A stretch of DNA of 50,957 nucleotides from an uncultured Lachnospiraceae bacterium (GCA_910586955.1 CAJUMM010000011.1:1-50957), one strand, 5' to 3'; counted from the stretch's first letter, positions 16,678-25,734 are shown. A program made the numbers and translations. The notes: generated by a model not told the origin, from the letters alone.

Positions 16678-16740
16678 AAAAGTGCCGCTCCTTTCTTCCG
16701 TACGCCTTCTGGCGAGGCGCAAAAAGCCTTATATAAATAG

Positions 16741-16956
16741 ATAAAACAATCCGTCGTATTCTCCGTAGGGGCTGTGAATATGTTGAAAACAAGTCCCAGG
16801 CCTTAGAATACGGACGTTTCTTTCAAGGAAAAGTGTGTGAAAAAGTACTGGACAACCATGAAAAGAACCCTAAGGTTGTTCACATGTAAAAATAAGGAAA
16901 AAATGTATCCGGATCTTATCAACAGGTTATCCATGTGGAAATGTTTATAAGTATCC
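16741..16956. other. dnaN-dnaA intergenic region with DnaA boxes (oriC part)
   Basis: No gene is seen. On the plus strand there are DnaA-box-like 9-mers TTATCAACA (16916-16924), TTATCCATG (16927-16935) and TTGTTCACA (16876-16884). AT-rich DNA lies between them. In Bacillus the DNA-unwinding half of oriC lies between dnaA and dnaN, so this may be the equivalent. Assignment of the unwinding site itself is not possible by eye. Confidence 0.6.
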
Positions 16957-18330
16957 TTAATTTGGATTGATTTTCTTTCGTATGGTGTCTATTAAATTTT
17001 TGGTGGAGCTGTCATTTTCTATGTCGTTGGTGATCTTATCTACTCCGTGCATAATAGTAGTATGATCCCTTCCTCCCATGGATGCTCCTATTTCATCCAG
17101 GGTATTTTCGTTTTCCCTGCAGAGGTACATGGCAATATGCCGGGGATATACAATGTTGTTTGTCCGTTTTCTTCCCTTGATATCCCCAGGAGATACGTGG
17201 AAGTGTTCGGCCACGATTTCTATGATAAGTTCCGGCGTTATCTCTCTGTGTTCGTTTGGAGAAATGATATCTTTGATGGCTTCCTCTGCCAGCTGCATGT
17301 CAATGGGCCGTTTTTCCAGGGTAGAAAGGGCAATCAGACGGTTGAAGGCTCCCTCCAGTTCCCGGATATTGGATTTGATATTGGTTGCAATATAAGTAAT
17401 GATGGTATCGTCAATGTGGTGGCCTTCCAGTTCTTCTTTTTTGCGGAGAATGGCCATTCTTGTCTCAAAGTCCGGGGAGGATACGTCTGCGATAAGCCCG
17501 CATTCAAACCGGGTCCGAAGACGTTCTTCCAGAGTTTCAATGTCCTTGGGAGGACGATCGCTGGAGATGATAATCTGCTTATTGGCATTGTAGAGGGAAT
17601 TGAAGGTATGGAAAAATTCTTCCTGGGTACTTTCTTTTCCTATAATAAACTGTACGTCGTCAATGAGCAGAACATCAATGTTCCGGTATTTTTCCCGGAA
17701 TTTGGTCATACCGGTGGGATCGCCGGCACGGAGGGTTTCGATCAGTTCATTAGTGAAATATTCACTGGTTACATAGAGAACCTTCCGGCTGGGATTTTCT
17801 TTTAAAATGTAATTTGCAATGGCGTGCATCAAATGAGTTTTTCCCAGTCCCACACCTCCGTGGAGGAACAGGGGATTGTAGATCTTTCCCGGTGTCTCGG
17901 CCACGGCTACGGACGCGGCGTGGGCAAATTTATTGTTGCTTCCCACTACAAATGTATCAAAAGTATACTTTGCGTTGATATTCGCTTTTTCCAGATCTAC
18001 ATGGATGGCTGTCTGGTTTTCCGGGGAGGAATCCCGGAGGGAAGACAGGGAAGAACTTTGTTCTTTTGCCTGCTTTTCCGTAATAAAAAGTACTTCGTAT
18101 TTTTCTCCGGTAAACTCTGCTATGGCAACAAAAATAGGAGTTTTCAGCCTGGAATTCAGATAGGTAATCATCTGATCTCCCATAGGAGCAATAATTTTTA
18201 CGGTATGGTCTTCCACGCTGTGGATTTTCAGGGGAAAAAGCCAGGTTTCACAGAACACATCAGAAAATTCATGTTCTTTCCGGACATGTTCCAGAATTTC
18301 ATTCCACTTTTCAAAAATCATATTTGTCAT
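16957..18330 (-). CDS. dnaA: Chromosomal replication initiator DnaA
   Basis: The 457-residue AAA+ initiator binds DnaA boxes and opens oriC. Domain I (1-85) is the N-terminal interaction domain, followed by a short linker. The AAA+ core has Walker A GGVGLGKTH (about 157-165) and Walker B LLIDDVQFI. C-terminal domain IV carries the DNA-binding signature DEIGASMGGRDHTTIMHG. GGAGA lies five bases before the ATG. It has a promoter at 18377-18405, and perfect DnaA boxes further upstream suggest autoregulation. Confidence 0.98.
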   Translation of the reverse strand: MTNMIFEKWNEILEHVRKEHEFSDVFCETWLFPLKIHSVEDHTVKIIAPMGDQMITYLNSRLKTPIFVAIAEFTGEKYEVLFITEKQAKEQSSSLSSLRDSSPENQTAIHVDLEKANINAKYTFDTFVVGSNNKFAHAASVAVAETPGKIYNPLFLHGGVGLGKTHLMHAIANYILKENPSRKVLYVTSEYFTNELIETLRAGDPTGMTKFREKYRNIDVLLIDDVQFIIGKESTQEEFFHTFNSLYNANKQIIISSDRPPKDIETLEERLRTRFECGLIADVSSPDFETRMAILRKKEELEGHHIDDTIITYIATNIKSNIRELEGAFNRLIALSTLEKRPIDMQLAEEAIKDIISPNEHREITPELIIEIVAEHFHVSPGDIKGRKRTNNIVYPRHIAMYLCRENENTLDEIGASMGGRDHTTIMHGVDKITNDIENDSSTKNLIDTIRKKINPN

Positions 18331-18376
18331 TGTTATCTCCTATAAAAGGCCATAAAAGCAGTTTATCCTATAGTCA

Positions 18377-18405
18377 ATAATATACCAAATTTTTTTTTTG
18401 ATCAA
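18377..18405 (-). promoter_or_regulatory. Promoter of dnaA
   Basis: On the minus strand: -35 TTGATC (18400-18405), 17-bp spacer that starts with ten A, -10 TATTAT (18377-18382). DnaA boxes lie about 45-75 bp upstream of the -35. Confidence 0.7.
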
Positions 18406-18540
18406 TGATAAATTAAAAATTCTGTTATTTGTGGGTTATTTTCCACTTATTATCAACAATTTATCCACATCTTGTGGATAAGTATTCTTTCTATCGCAAG
18501 ATGTGAGGAAAGCAAGGAAAATGAGAAAAAGATGGCAAAC
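18406..18540. other. Origin region oriC upstream of dnaA
   Basis: The divergent gap between dnaA and rpmH holds two perfect DnaA boxes facing each other: TTATCCACA at 18461-18469 on plus and 18473-18481 on minus. A one-mismatch box TTATCAACA (18450-18458) and a weaker TTTTCCACT (18439-18447) also lie here. DNA around 18383-18430 is very AT-rich. Gene strands diverge here, as expected for a bidirectional origin. Together with the boxes in the dnaN-dnaA gap this looks bipartite. Confidence 0.8.
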
Positions 18541-18543
18541 TGC

Positions 18544-18572
18544 TTGACTTTGCGGGCTTTTCCGAATATAAT
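18544..18572 (+). promoter_or_regulatory. Promoter of rpmH
   Basis: -35 TTGACT (18544-18549), 17-bp spacer, perfect -10 TATAAT (18567-18572), 38 bp before the rpmH ATG. Confidence 0.85.
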
Positions 18573-18610
18573 TGAAATGATGTTTTTTAGAAGAGGAGGT
18601 GTTCCGAGAG

Positions 18611-18745
18611 ATGAAAATGACGTTTCAACCGAAGAAGAAATCCAGAGCCAGGGTTCATGGATTCCGGGCTAGAATGAGTACGGCTGGCGGAAGAAAAGTA
18701 TTGGCAGCCAGACGATTGAAGGGAAGAAAGAAGTTATCCGCATAG
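18611..18745 (+). CDS. rpmH: 50S ribosomal protein L34
   Basis: The 44-residue, very basic protein starts MKMTFQPKKKSRARVHGFR and ends RRLKGRKKLSA, matching L34 along its whole length. It binds 23S rRNA in the large subunit. GAGGAGGT lies 10 bp before the ATG. It heads the conserved rightward operon rpmH-rnpA-yidD-yidC-jag. A small hairpin starting at its last base may reduce readthrough into rnpA. Confidence 0.97.
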   Translation: MKMTFQPKKKSRARVHGFRARMSTAGGRKVLAARRLKGRKKLSA

Positions 18746-18766
18746 GCCGCATTATGTGGCCTTTTT
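18745..18766 (+). terminator. Leaky intrinsic terminator between rpmH and rnpA
   Basis: GGCC-GCATTATGT-GGCC (18745-18761), with inner C-G and A-T pairs extending the stem, is followed by five T (18762-18766). The short stem suggests partial termination, letting L34 be made in excess over RnpA. Confidence 0.6.
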
Positions 18767-18794
18767 CCTTATGGCAGCAGAAGTGGGGAAACAT

Positions 18795-19142
18795 ATGAAG
18801 TATCCGCATTCGGAGTCATTGAAGAAAAACAGGGATTTTCAAGTGGTGTACGGAGAAGGAAAATCCTGTGCAAACCGTTATCTCGTTATGTATGTCAGGG
18901 AAAACGGTTTGTCAAAGAACCGCCTGGGGGTTTCCGTCAGTAAGAAAGTAGGAAACAGTGTTGTCCGCCATAGAATTACCAGGCTGGTCCGTGAGAGTTA
19001 CAGGCTGCAGGAAGACATGTTCAATAGTGGTTTGGACATGGTAGTCATCGCAAAGGTAAATGCAAAAGGAAGAAGTTTTGAAGAGATCCGCAGTGCATTG
19101 TTACATTTGGGAAAGCTTCATGGAGTTATCAAAAAGAAATGA
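18795..19142 (+). CDS. rnpA: Ribonuclease P protein component
   Basis: The 115-residue basic protein is the protein subunit of RNase P, which trims tRNA 5' leaders with the rnpB RNA. The segments SLKKNRDFQVVYGEGK, RLGVSVSKKVGNSVVRHRI and RLVRESYR cover the conserved RNR region. ATG 18795 is chosen because family members start KYPHSESLKKNRDF-like. Upstream in-frame starts (18756, 18771) overlap the terminator hairpin region and lack a good site. The site before 18795 is only GGGGA. It overlaps yidD by four bases. Confidence 0.95.
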   Translation: MKYPHSESLKKNRDFQVVYGEGKSCANRYLVMYVRENGLSKNRLGVSVSKKVGNSVVRHRITRLVRESYRLQEDMFNSGLDMVVIAKVNAKGRSFEEIRSALLHLGKLHGVIKKK

Positions 19143-19348
19143 AAACGATATTGATCAAATTGATTCAATTTTATCAAAAATATCTATCACCGATGAAACG
19201 TACAAAGTGTCCTTATTACCCCAGCTGTTCCCAATATGGGCTGGAAGCGGTAAAGAAGTATGGGGCTTTGAAGGGAAGTGCACTGGCTGCATGGAGAATT
19301 TTAAGATGCAATCCTTTTTCCAGTGGTGGATATGATCCGGTACCATAG
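19139..19348 (+). CDS. yidD: Membrane protein insertion efficiency factor YidD
   Basis: The 69-residue protein contains the family core: FYQKYLSPMKRTKCPYYPSC, then SQYGLEAVKKYGALKG, AAWRILRCNPFSSGGYDPVP. It is an amphipathic, membrane-peripheral factor that helps YidC insert proteins. Its ATG overlaps the rnpA stop (ATGA), and yidC follows after 26 bp. Confidence 0.96.
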   Translation: MKTILIKLIQFYQKYLSPMKRTKCPYYPSCSQYGLEAVKKYGALKGSALAAWRILRCNPFSSGGYDPVP

Positions 19349-19374
19349 GTACGTATGTAAGGAGGATTTTTTCA

Positions 19375-20637
19375 TTGACAGGTTTATTTTTGACAAAAAA
19401 TTCCACATTTATTCTGGGCCCCATTGCCGAGATTCTGGGGTGGATTATCAATGTAGTGTTTAATTTTCTGGATTCCCTTGGAAGCCCGAATATTGGATTT
19501 GCTATTATTTTGTTTACAGTGATTGTCTATACGCTGATGATTCCCCTGACTTATAAGCAGCAGAAATTCTCCAAGATGTCTATGCGGATGAATCCGGAGC
19601 TGCAGGCGATTCAGAAGAAATATAAAGGCAAAACGGATCAGGTCTCTATGGTTAAAATGCAGGATGAGATGAAAGCCGTTTATTCCAAGTACGGTACTTC
19701 CCAGACGGGAAGCTGTCTTCCTCTGCTGATTCAGTTTCCGGTACTGATTGCCCTTTACCGGGTGATTTATGCCATTCCTGCTTACATTGATAAAGTGAAG
19801 CTTGCTTATTATCCTCTGGTAACGGAAATTTTAAGCTCCAAGGGAGGTTCGGAGTTTATTCAGGGACTTTCCAGTGCGGGACAGTTTAAGAAGCAGGATT
19901 TTACCCTGGAGAATACCATCATTGATGTATTAAATAAGGCTTCTTCCGCAGAGTGGGAGAGTATTGCCGGCCATTTCCCGGATCTGACAGGAGTAATTGA
20001 TACTACCAGGCAGACTTTGGATGGGTTTAATAATTTCTTTGGATTGAATATTGCCAATTCTCCCTGGTTCAGTATCAAGCAGTATTTTGCAGACGGACAG
20101 TATCTGTGGCTGTTTATTGCCATACTGATTCCGGTTCTGGCAGGATTAACCCAGTGGATCAGCGTCCGTTTGATGCCCCAGCCTGCTGCTTCTGCAGAGG
20201 GGGAAGGAGCGGAAATGATGAATTCCATGAAAATGGTAAATAATTTTATGCCGCTGATGTCCGTTTATCTCTGTGCCATTCTTCCTGCAGGTATGGGACT
20301 CTACTGGATTATGAGTGCCGTGGTCCGTACTATTCAGCAGCTGGTGATCAATAAACATTTGGACAAGATGGATATTGACGAAGAGATTAAGAAGAATATT
20401 GAGAAATATAACAGGAAACGTGAAAAGGACGGGCTTCCGCCTGAGAAATTTACTACGGTAGCCAGAACAAATACAAAGAACGTTGATACGTCTAAAAGAG
20501 AAATTACATCCGAAGAGCGTCAGAAAGAGATTCAGAAATCTACGGATTTCTATAATAAGGGAACTGCTAAGCCGGGAAGCCTTGCCTCGAAAGCAAGAAT
20601 GGTAGAACAGTATAACGAAAAGAGTAAGAACAAATAA
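19375..20637 (+). CDS. yidC: Membrane protein insertase YidC/OxaA
   Basis: The 420-residue insertase folds membrane proteins alone or with SecYEG. The conserved core spans residues 36-90 and 220-330. It includes FAIILFTVIVYTLMIPLTYK, a cytoplasmic loop with MNPELQAIQKKYKGK, then GSCLPLLIQFPVLIALYRVI. A long insert (about 145-225) precedes the later membrane segments. The basic tail of about 80 residues fits Firmicute YidC. The start is a TTG eight bases after AGGAGGA, since no ATG fits. No lipobox is present at this start. Confidence 0.95.
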   Translation: MTGLFLTKNSTFILGPIAEILGWIINVVFNFLDSLGSPNIGFAIILFTVIVYTLMIPLTYKQQKFSKMSMRMNPELQAIQKKYKGKTDQVSMVKMQDEMKAVYSKYGTSQTGSCLPLLIQFPVLIALYRVIYAIPAYIDKVKLAYYPLVTEILSSKGGSEFIQGLSSAGQFKKQDFTLENTIIDVLNKASSAEWESIAGHFPDLTGVIDTTRQTLDGFNNFFGLNIANSPWFSIKQYFADGQYLWLFIAILIPVLAGLTQWISVRLMPQPAASAEGEGAEMMNSMKMVNNFMPLMSVYLCAILPAGMGLYWIMSAVVRTIQQLVINKHLDKMDIDEEIKKNIEKYNRKREKDGLPPEKFTTVARTNTKNVDTSKREITSEERQKEIQKSTDFYNKGTAKPGSLASKARMVEQYNEKSKNK

Positions 20638-20654
20638 AAGATGGAGGTGCCGGA

Positions 20655-21593
20655 ATGGAGCATATTGAAGTATCTGCGAAGACAGTGGAAGACGCTGTCC
20701 TGGAAGCGGCGATTCAGCTTGGAACTACGAGAGATAAGGTTGCCTATGAGGTAATTTCCCAGGGAAGCAGCGGGCTTTTCGGATTGGGATTAGGCGGAAA
20801 GAAAGCGGTTATCAAGGCCCGGATAAAGACGGATGAAGAAGCAGCCGCTGCTTTAAAGGCAGAAAAAGAAGTAGAAAAGATTCTGGAGAAGGTAAATGAT
20901 AAAGCTTCTAAAGGGGCGAAAGTTCCGGAAGTAAAATCCCAGCCCCAGAAAAAAGAGAGCACTGTTCCTGTAAAACCGGACAAACCGAAAAAACAGGAAA
21001 AAACGGAACCGCAGAAAAAAGAACCGGAAAAGAAAGAAGAAGCTGCCAGAACGGAACATAAAGAGATTCAGGAAAATGTAAAGAAGTTTTTGGATCAGGT
21101 GTTTGCTGCAATGGAGATGAAAGTACAGGTAACGGTTACGGAAAATCCTGGGGAGCGGGAGATGAGCGTTGATCTGGAAGGGGAGGATATGGGAGTTCTC
21201 ATTGGAAAGAGAGGACAAACCTTGGATTCCCTTCAGTATCTCACCAGTCTTGTGGCAAACAAGGAAAGTGAAGACTATATCCGTGTGAAAGTAGATACGG
21301 AAAATTACAGGGAGAGAAGAAAGGCTACTCTGGAGAATCTGGCTAAGAATATTTCCCATAAGGTAAAGAGGACAAGAAAGCCTGTGGCTCTGGAGCCTAT
21401 GAATCCTTACGAGAGACGGGTAATTCATTCCGCACTCCAGCATGACAAATTTGTCTGCACTCACAGTGAGGGAGAGGAACCCTACCGGCGGGTAGTTGTT
21501 ACTTTAAAGGAAGGCGTTCGTCTGGATAATTATAACGGCAGCGGACGGAACCGAAATCGATATAACCGCAATTATAAAAGAAAGGAACGCTAA
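20655..21593 (+). CDS. jag: RNA-binding protein Jag/KhpB (Jag-N, KH, R3H)
   Basis: The 312-residue protein has three recognisable parts. An N-terminal Jag domain (1-55) contains SSGLFGLGLGGKKAVIKA. A charged, Lys/Glu/Pro-rich linker covers about 60-140. KH and R3H domains follow, with DMGVLIGKRGQTLDSLQYL (KH loop GKRG) and PMNPYERRVIHSALQ then EGEEPYRRVVV. KhpB proteins bind RNA and affect cell elongation and division in Gram-positives. It follows yidC by 17 bp. The stop codon is the loop of an intrinsic terminator. Confidence 0.93.
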   Translation: MEHIEVSAKTVEDAVLEAAIQLGTTRDKVAYEVISQGSSGLFGLGLGGKKAVIKARIKTDEEAAAALKAEKEVEKILEKVNDKASKGAKVPEVKSQPQKKESTVPVKPDKPKKQEKTEPQKKEPEKKEEAARTEHKEIQENVKKFLDQVFAAMEMKVQVTVTENPGEREMSVDLEGEDMGVLIGKRGQTLDSLQYLTSLVANKESEDYIRVKVDTENYRERRKATLENLAKNISHKVKRTRKPVALEPMNPYERRVIHSALQHDKFVCTHSEGEEPYRRVVVTLKEGVRLDNYNGSGRNRNRYNRNYKRKER

Positions 21594-21606
21594 AGCGTTC
21601 CTTTTT
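21581..21606 (+). terminator. Terminator at the end of the rpmH-jag operon
   Basis: GGAACGC (21584-21590), loop TAAA, GCGTTCC (21595-21601), then TTTTT. The loop contains the jag stop codon TAA, so the hairpin overlaps the coding end. Confidence 0.85.
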
Positions 21607-21624
21607 CTTAAAGAGGGTATAGGA

Positions 21625-23001
21625 ATGGGCAATGATACGATTGCTGCAGCTGCTACGGCTATGACAGATTCCGGAATCGGAATTGTGCGCATCAGCGGAG
21701 AAGATGCTTTTACTGTTTTGAATAAAGTCTTCCGGCCGAAGAACAAGAAAAAGAAAATGGGAGAACAGCCGGCTTATACGGTACACTACGGTATGATCTA
21801 TGACGGAGATGAAATGCTGGATGAAGTGCTGGTACTTCTGATGCGTGGTCCCCATAGTTATACGGCGGAAGATACGGTTGAGATTGACTGTCACGGCGGT
21901 GCTTTTCTGATGCGCCGTGTTTTAGAGACAGTTGTGAAAAACGGAGCCAGGTATGCGGAACCCGGAGAATTTACAAAGCGGGCTTTTTTGAACGGAAGGA
22001 TCGATCTCTCCCAGGCAGAGGCGGTGATGGATTTAATCCAGGCAAAAAACAGTTTTTCCGTGAAAAACTCCCTTTCCCAGCTGAGAGGTTCCCTTCAGAA
22101 AAAGATAAGAGAACTGCGGGAAAAGATACTCTACAAAATGGCTTTTTTGGAATCGGCTCTGGATGATCCGGAGCATATAAGCCTGGAAGGATATTCGGAA
22201 AATCTTTACCAGGATCTCAAGGAATGGATTATTGAAGTTGAGGAACTTGTGAAGACTTCCGAAGATGGAAGATTTTTGAAAGAGGGAATTAAAACGGTAA
22301 TTCTGGGAAAGCCCAATGCGGGGAAATCTTCTCTTTTAAATGTGCTTCTGGGAGAAGAGCGTGCCATTGTCACAGAGATTGCCGGTACTACCAGAGACAT
22401 TCTGGAAGAACAGATACAGCTTCAGGGAGTTTCTCTAACTATTTTGGATACGGCGGGAATCCGTTTCACGGAAGATCCTGTAGAAAAAATTGGGGTTTCA
22501 AAGGCTAGGGAACAGGCGGAAACTGCAGATTTGCTCCTGTATGTGGCGGATAGTTCCCGTCCTTTGGATGAGAGTGACGAGGAAATTCTTCATCTTTTAG
22601 AAGGAAGAAAGGCAGTTATCCTTTTAAATAAATCGGATCTGAAAACTGTGATTACGGAAGAAGAGATAAGGAAGCGGACTACTCATCCGGTTCTTTCCAT
22701 CTCTGCTAAGGAGGAGGAAGGAATCCGGGAATTGGGAGCCTGTATCCGGGATATGTTCTTTCAAGGGGAGATTTCTTCCCGTCAGGAGATTATCATTACA
22801 AATTTAAGGCAAAAGGCTGCTTTGTCTAATACCGGGAAAAGCCTTCGAATGGTTCTTAAGGGAATAGAAGAAGGAATGCCGGAAGATTTGTATGCCATTG
22901 ATTTGATGGATGCCTATAGGTCCCTTGGAATGATTCTTGGGGAAGAGGCCGGGGAAGATTTGATTGATGAAATATTTGGAAAATTTTGTATGGGAAAATA
23001 A
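21625..23001 (+). CDS. mnmE: tRNA modification GTPase MnmE
   Basis: The 458-residue protein works with MnmG to add the carboxymethylaminomethyl group to U34 of certain tRNAs. The N-terminal tetrahydrofolate-binding domain begins DTIAAAATAMTDSGIGIVRI. The inserted G domain has GKPNAGKSS, the TTRD switch, DTAGIR and NKSD. The invariant C-terminal CxGK motif is present as FCMGK. MnmG follows 13 bp downstream, the usual pairing. Length is standard. Confidence 0.97.
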   Translation: MGNDTIAAAATAMTDSGIGIVRISGEDAFTVLNKVFRPKNKKKKMGEQPAYTVHYGMIYDGDEMLDEVLVLLMRGPHSYTAEDTVEIDCHGGAFLMRRVLETVVKNGARYAEPGEFTKRAFLNGRIDLSQAEAVMDLIQAKNSFSVKNSLSQLRGSLQKKIRELREKILYKMAFLESALDDPEHISLEGYSENLYQDLKEWIIEVEELVKTSEDGRFLKEGIKTVILGKPNAGKSSLLNVLLGEERAIVTEIAGTTRDILEEQIQLQGVSLTILDTAGIRFTEDPVEKIGVSKAREQAETADLLLYVADSSRPLDESDEEILHLLEGRKAVILLNKSDLKTVITEEEIRKRTTHPVLSISAKEEEGIRELGACIRDMFFQGEISSRQEIIITNLRQKAALSNTGKSLRMVLKGIEEGMPEDLYAIDLMDAYRSLGMILGEEAGEDLIDEIFGKFCMGK

Positions 23002-23014
23002 TTGAGGAAGAAAC

Positions 23015-24904
23015 ATGAGTTTGAGATATACGGAAAGCTGTGATATTGTAGTAGTAGGTGCCGGCCATGCAGGCTGTGAGGCAGCTTTGGCTGCCGCAAG
23101 GCTGGGGCTTGATACGTTACTTTTTACAATCAGTATTGACAGTATTGCCCTGATGCCCTGTAATCCCAATATTGGAGGGACTTCCAAGGGACACCTGGTC
23201 CGGGAGATTGATGCCCTGGGCGGAGAGATGGGAAAAAATATTGACAAGACTTTTATTCAGTCCAAGATGCTGAATCAGTCGAAAGGTCCTGCGGTACATT
23301 CTCTGAGAGCCCAGGCAGACAAGGCAGAGTACAGCCGGAGTATGCGCCGGGTTCTGGAAAATACGGATCATCTCTCAATTCTCCAGGCGGAGGTTACGGA
23401 AATTTTGACAGAAGACGGAGAAGTAAGGGGAGTCCGGACTTATTCCGGAGCTGTCTATCAGGCCAAAGCAGTAATTCTCTGTACAGGCACTTATCTAAAG
23501 GCCAGGTGCATTTATGGAGATGTGAGCAATGATACGGGACCTAACGGACTGCAGGCGGCCAACTATTTAACAGATTCTTTGAAATCTCTTGGCATTGAAA
23601 TGTACCGCTTTAAGACAGGAACTCCGGCCAGGATTGATAAGCGTTCCATTGATTTCAGTAAGATGGAAGAGCAGTTTGGAGATGAACCTGTGGTTCCTTT
23701 TTCTTTTGCTACGGATTCGGAGGAGGTTCAGATTAAACAGGTCTCCTGCTGGCTTACCTATACCAATGAACGGACACATGAGATTATCCGGAAAAATTTA
23801 GATCGCTCTCCTCTTTATTCCGGTATCATAGAGGGAACTGGGCCCAGGTATTGTCCTTCTATTGAAGATAAGGTGGTAAAGTTTTCGGAGCGGAACCGGC
23901 ACCAGGTTTTTATTGAACCGGAAGGATTATATACCAATGAAATGTATGTGGGAGGTATGTCCAGTTCCCTGCCGGAGGATGTGCAGCATGAAATGTATGC
24001 CTCTGTTGCCGGTTTAGAACAGGTAAGAATTGTAAGAAATGCTTATGCTATTGAATACGATTGTATTGATTCCAGACAGCTGTATCCCACATTGGAATTC
24101 CAGAAAGTCAGAGGTCTTTTCAGCGGAGGCCAGTTTAACGGCAGCTCCGGCTATGAGGAAGCCGCAGCCCAGGGTTTGGTTGCCGGCATTAATGCGGCCA
24201 GGAAAATTCTTGGGAGAGAGCCTTTGGTGTTAGATCGTTCCCAGGCTTATATCGGTGTGCTGATTGATGATTTGGTGACAAAGGAGAATAGAGAGCCTTA
24301 TCGCATGATGACTTCCAGGGCAGAATACCGTCTGCTTCTTCGTCAGGACAATGCGGATCTCCGCCTCACAAAAATTGGTTATGAGATAGGTTTGATTTCC
24401 CGGGAACGGTACGAAAATCTTTTGAGGAAGGAAGAACAGATCAAGAAAGAGATTGGCCGGGTAGAACATGTGAATTTGGGAACCAGGAAGGAAGTACAGG
24501 AACTTTTGAAAAAATACGGAAGTACACCTTTAACTTCCGGAACTACTTTGGCGGAGTTAATCCGGAGGCCGGAGCTTAACTATGAATGTTTGGCTACTCT
24601 TGATCCGCAGCGTCCGGTTCTTCTTCCCGGTGTGGCGGAGCAGGTAAATATTAGCATTAAGTATGACGGCTATTTGAAACGGCAGATGAAACAGGTAGAG
24701 CAGTTTCAAAAATTGGAGTGTAAAAAGATTCCGGAAACTTTGGATTATGACCAGGTTCCCAGTCTCCGTACAGAAGCCAGGCAGAATTTAAAGAAGTACC
24801 GTCCCATGTCTATTGGACAGGCTTCCCGGATTGCAGGGGTATCACCTGCAGATGTCTCTGTACTTTTGATTTATTTGGAACAAAAAAGAGGGAGAAAGTC
24901 ATAA
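23015..24904 (+). CDS. mnmG: tRNA uridine-5-carboxymethylaminomethyl modification enzyme MnmG
   Basis: The 629-residue FAD enzyme is the partner of MnmE in wobble-uridine modification. The N-terminal Rossmann motif is VVVGAGHAGCEAALAAARLG. Conserved blocks include PCNPNIGGTSKGHLVREIDA, NGLQAANYLTDSL and SRAEYRLLLRQDNADLRL. Its stop shares one base with the start of rsmG (TAATG), showing coupling. Confidence 0.97.
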   Translation: MSLRYTESCDIVVVGAGHAGCEAALAAARLGLDTLLFTISIDSIALMPCNPNIGGTSKGHLVREIDALGGEMGKNIDKTFIQSKMLNQSKGPAVHSLRAQADKAEYSRSMRRVLENTDHLSILQAEVTEILTEDGEVRGVRTYSGAVYQAKAVILCTGTYLKARCIYGDVSNDTGPNGLQAANYLTDSLKSLGIEMYRFKTGTPARIDKRSIDFSKMEEQFGDEPVVPFSFATDSEEVQIKQVSCWLTYTNERTHEIIRKNLDRSPLYSGIIEGTGPRYCPSIEDKVVKFSERNRHQVFIEPEGLYTNEMYVGGMSSSLPEDVQHEMYASVAGLEQVRIVRNAYAIEYDCIDSRQLYPTLEFQKVRGLFSGGQFNGSSGYEEAAAQGLVAGINAARKILGREPLVLDRSQAYIGVLIDDLVTKENREPYRMMTSRAEYRLLLRQDNADLRLTKIGYEIGLISRERYENLLRKEEQIKKEIGRVEHVNLGTRKEVQELLKKYGSTPLTSGTTLAELIRRPELNYECLATLDPQRPVLLPGVAEQVNISIKYDGYLKRQMKQVEQFQKLECKKIPETLDYDQVPSLRTEARQNLKKYRPMSIGQASRIAGVSPADVSVLLIYLEQKRGRKS

Positions 24905-25632
24905 TGGAAAAAAGAGAAGGAATAGCTTTCATCCAGGAGGCCTTTCAGAAGATAGAAATAGAAATTACAGAAAGACAAGCCGCACAGTTTTACGATTACT
25001 ATTTTTTCTTAATGAAAAAGAATGAGGTTATGAATCTCACTGCCATTACTGATTTTAGGGAAGCAGTCTTTAAACATTTTATAGACAGTGTAATGCTGAA
25101 AGAAATAAAAGATCTGAAAGGGAATGAGTCTCTGATAGATGTGGGAACCGGGGCAGGTTTTCCGGGGATCCCCTTGAAAATACTGTATCCGGATATACAG
25201 GTAGTTTTGCTGGATTCTCTAAATAAGCGTATACTGTTCTTAAGAGAAGTGATAGAACTTTTGGAATTAAAGGAAATTCAGGCAATTCATGGCCGGGCTG
25301 AAGATTTAGCTAAAAAGGCAGAATATAGGGAACATTTTGATATCTGCGTGTCAAGAGCAGTTGCGAATCTTTCCTCCCTTTGTGAATATTGTATTCCTTT
25401 TGTAAAATGCGGTGGAAGTTTTATTTCCTACAAATCCGGAAAGATTCAGGAAGAGCTGGAAAGCGCACAGAAAGCTATCCATGTATTGGGAGGAAGATTA
25501 AAGCAAAAGAAAAATTTTACAATTCCGGATATGGAAATGTCCAGATGCTTACTTGATATCGTGAAAGAAAAAAATACTCCAAAGAAATATCCGCGAAAAG
25601 CGGGATTACCAGGGAAGGAACCTATTTCTTAA
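24904..25632 (+). CDS. rsmG: 16S rRNA m7G527 methyltransferase RsmG (GidB)
   Basis: The 242-residue SAM-dependent methyltransferase modifies the 530 loop of 16S rRNA. The SAM-binding motif is DVGTGAGFPGIPLKI, preceded by HFIDSVMLKEI. VSRAVANLSSLCEYCIPFVK and GGSFISYKSGK are typical. It is coupled to mnmG by one-base overlap. It is followed by the parS-containing gap before parA. Confidence 0.96.
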   Translation: MEKREGIAFIQEAFQKIEIEITERQAAQFYDYYFFLMKKNEVMNLTAITDFREAVFKHFIDSVMLKEIKDLKGNESLIDVGTGAGFPGIPLKILYPDIQVVLLDSLNKRILFLREVIELLELKEIQAIHGRAEDLAKKAEYREHFDICVSRAVANLSSLCEYCIPFVKCGGSFISYKSGKIQEELESAQKAIHVLGGRLKQKKNFTIPDMEMSRCLLDIVKEKNTPKKYPRKAGLPGKEPIS

Positions 25633-25649
25633 AATATGTGAATATAAAA

Positions 25650-25665
25650 TGTTTCACGTGAAACA
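25650..25665. promoter_or_regulatory. parS centromere site 1
   Basis: Perfect 16-bp palindrome TGTTTCACGTGAAACA, the consensus ParB/Spo0J binding site, 17 bp after rsmG. Confidence 0.97.
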
Positions 25666-25696
25666 ATATATATAGCTGTACAAAAATCTATTTTTC

Positions 25697-25725
25697 TTGT
25701 TGTAATACAAGAGATATGCTATAAT
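25697..25725 (+). promoter_or_regulatory. Promoter of parAB
   Basis: -35 TTGTTG (25697-25702), 17-bp spacer, perfect -10 TATAAT (25720-25725). It is bracketed by the two parS sites. Confidence 0.65.
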
Positions 25726-25734
25726 AACCATAAA

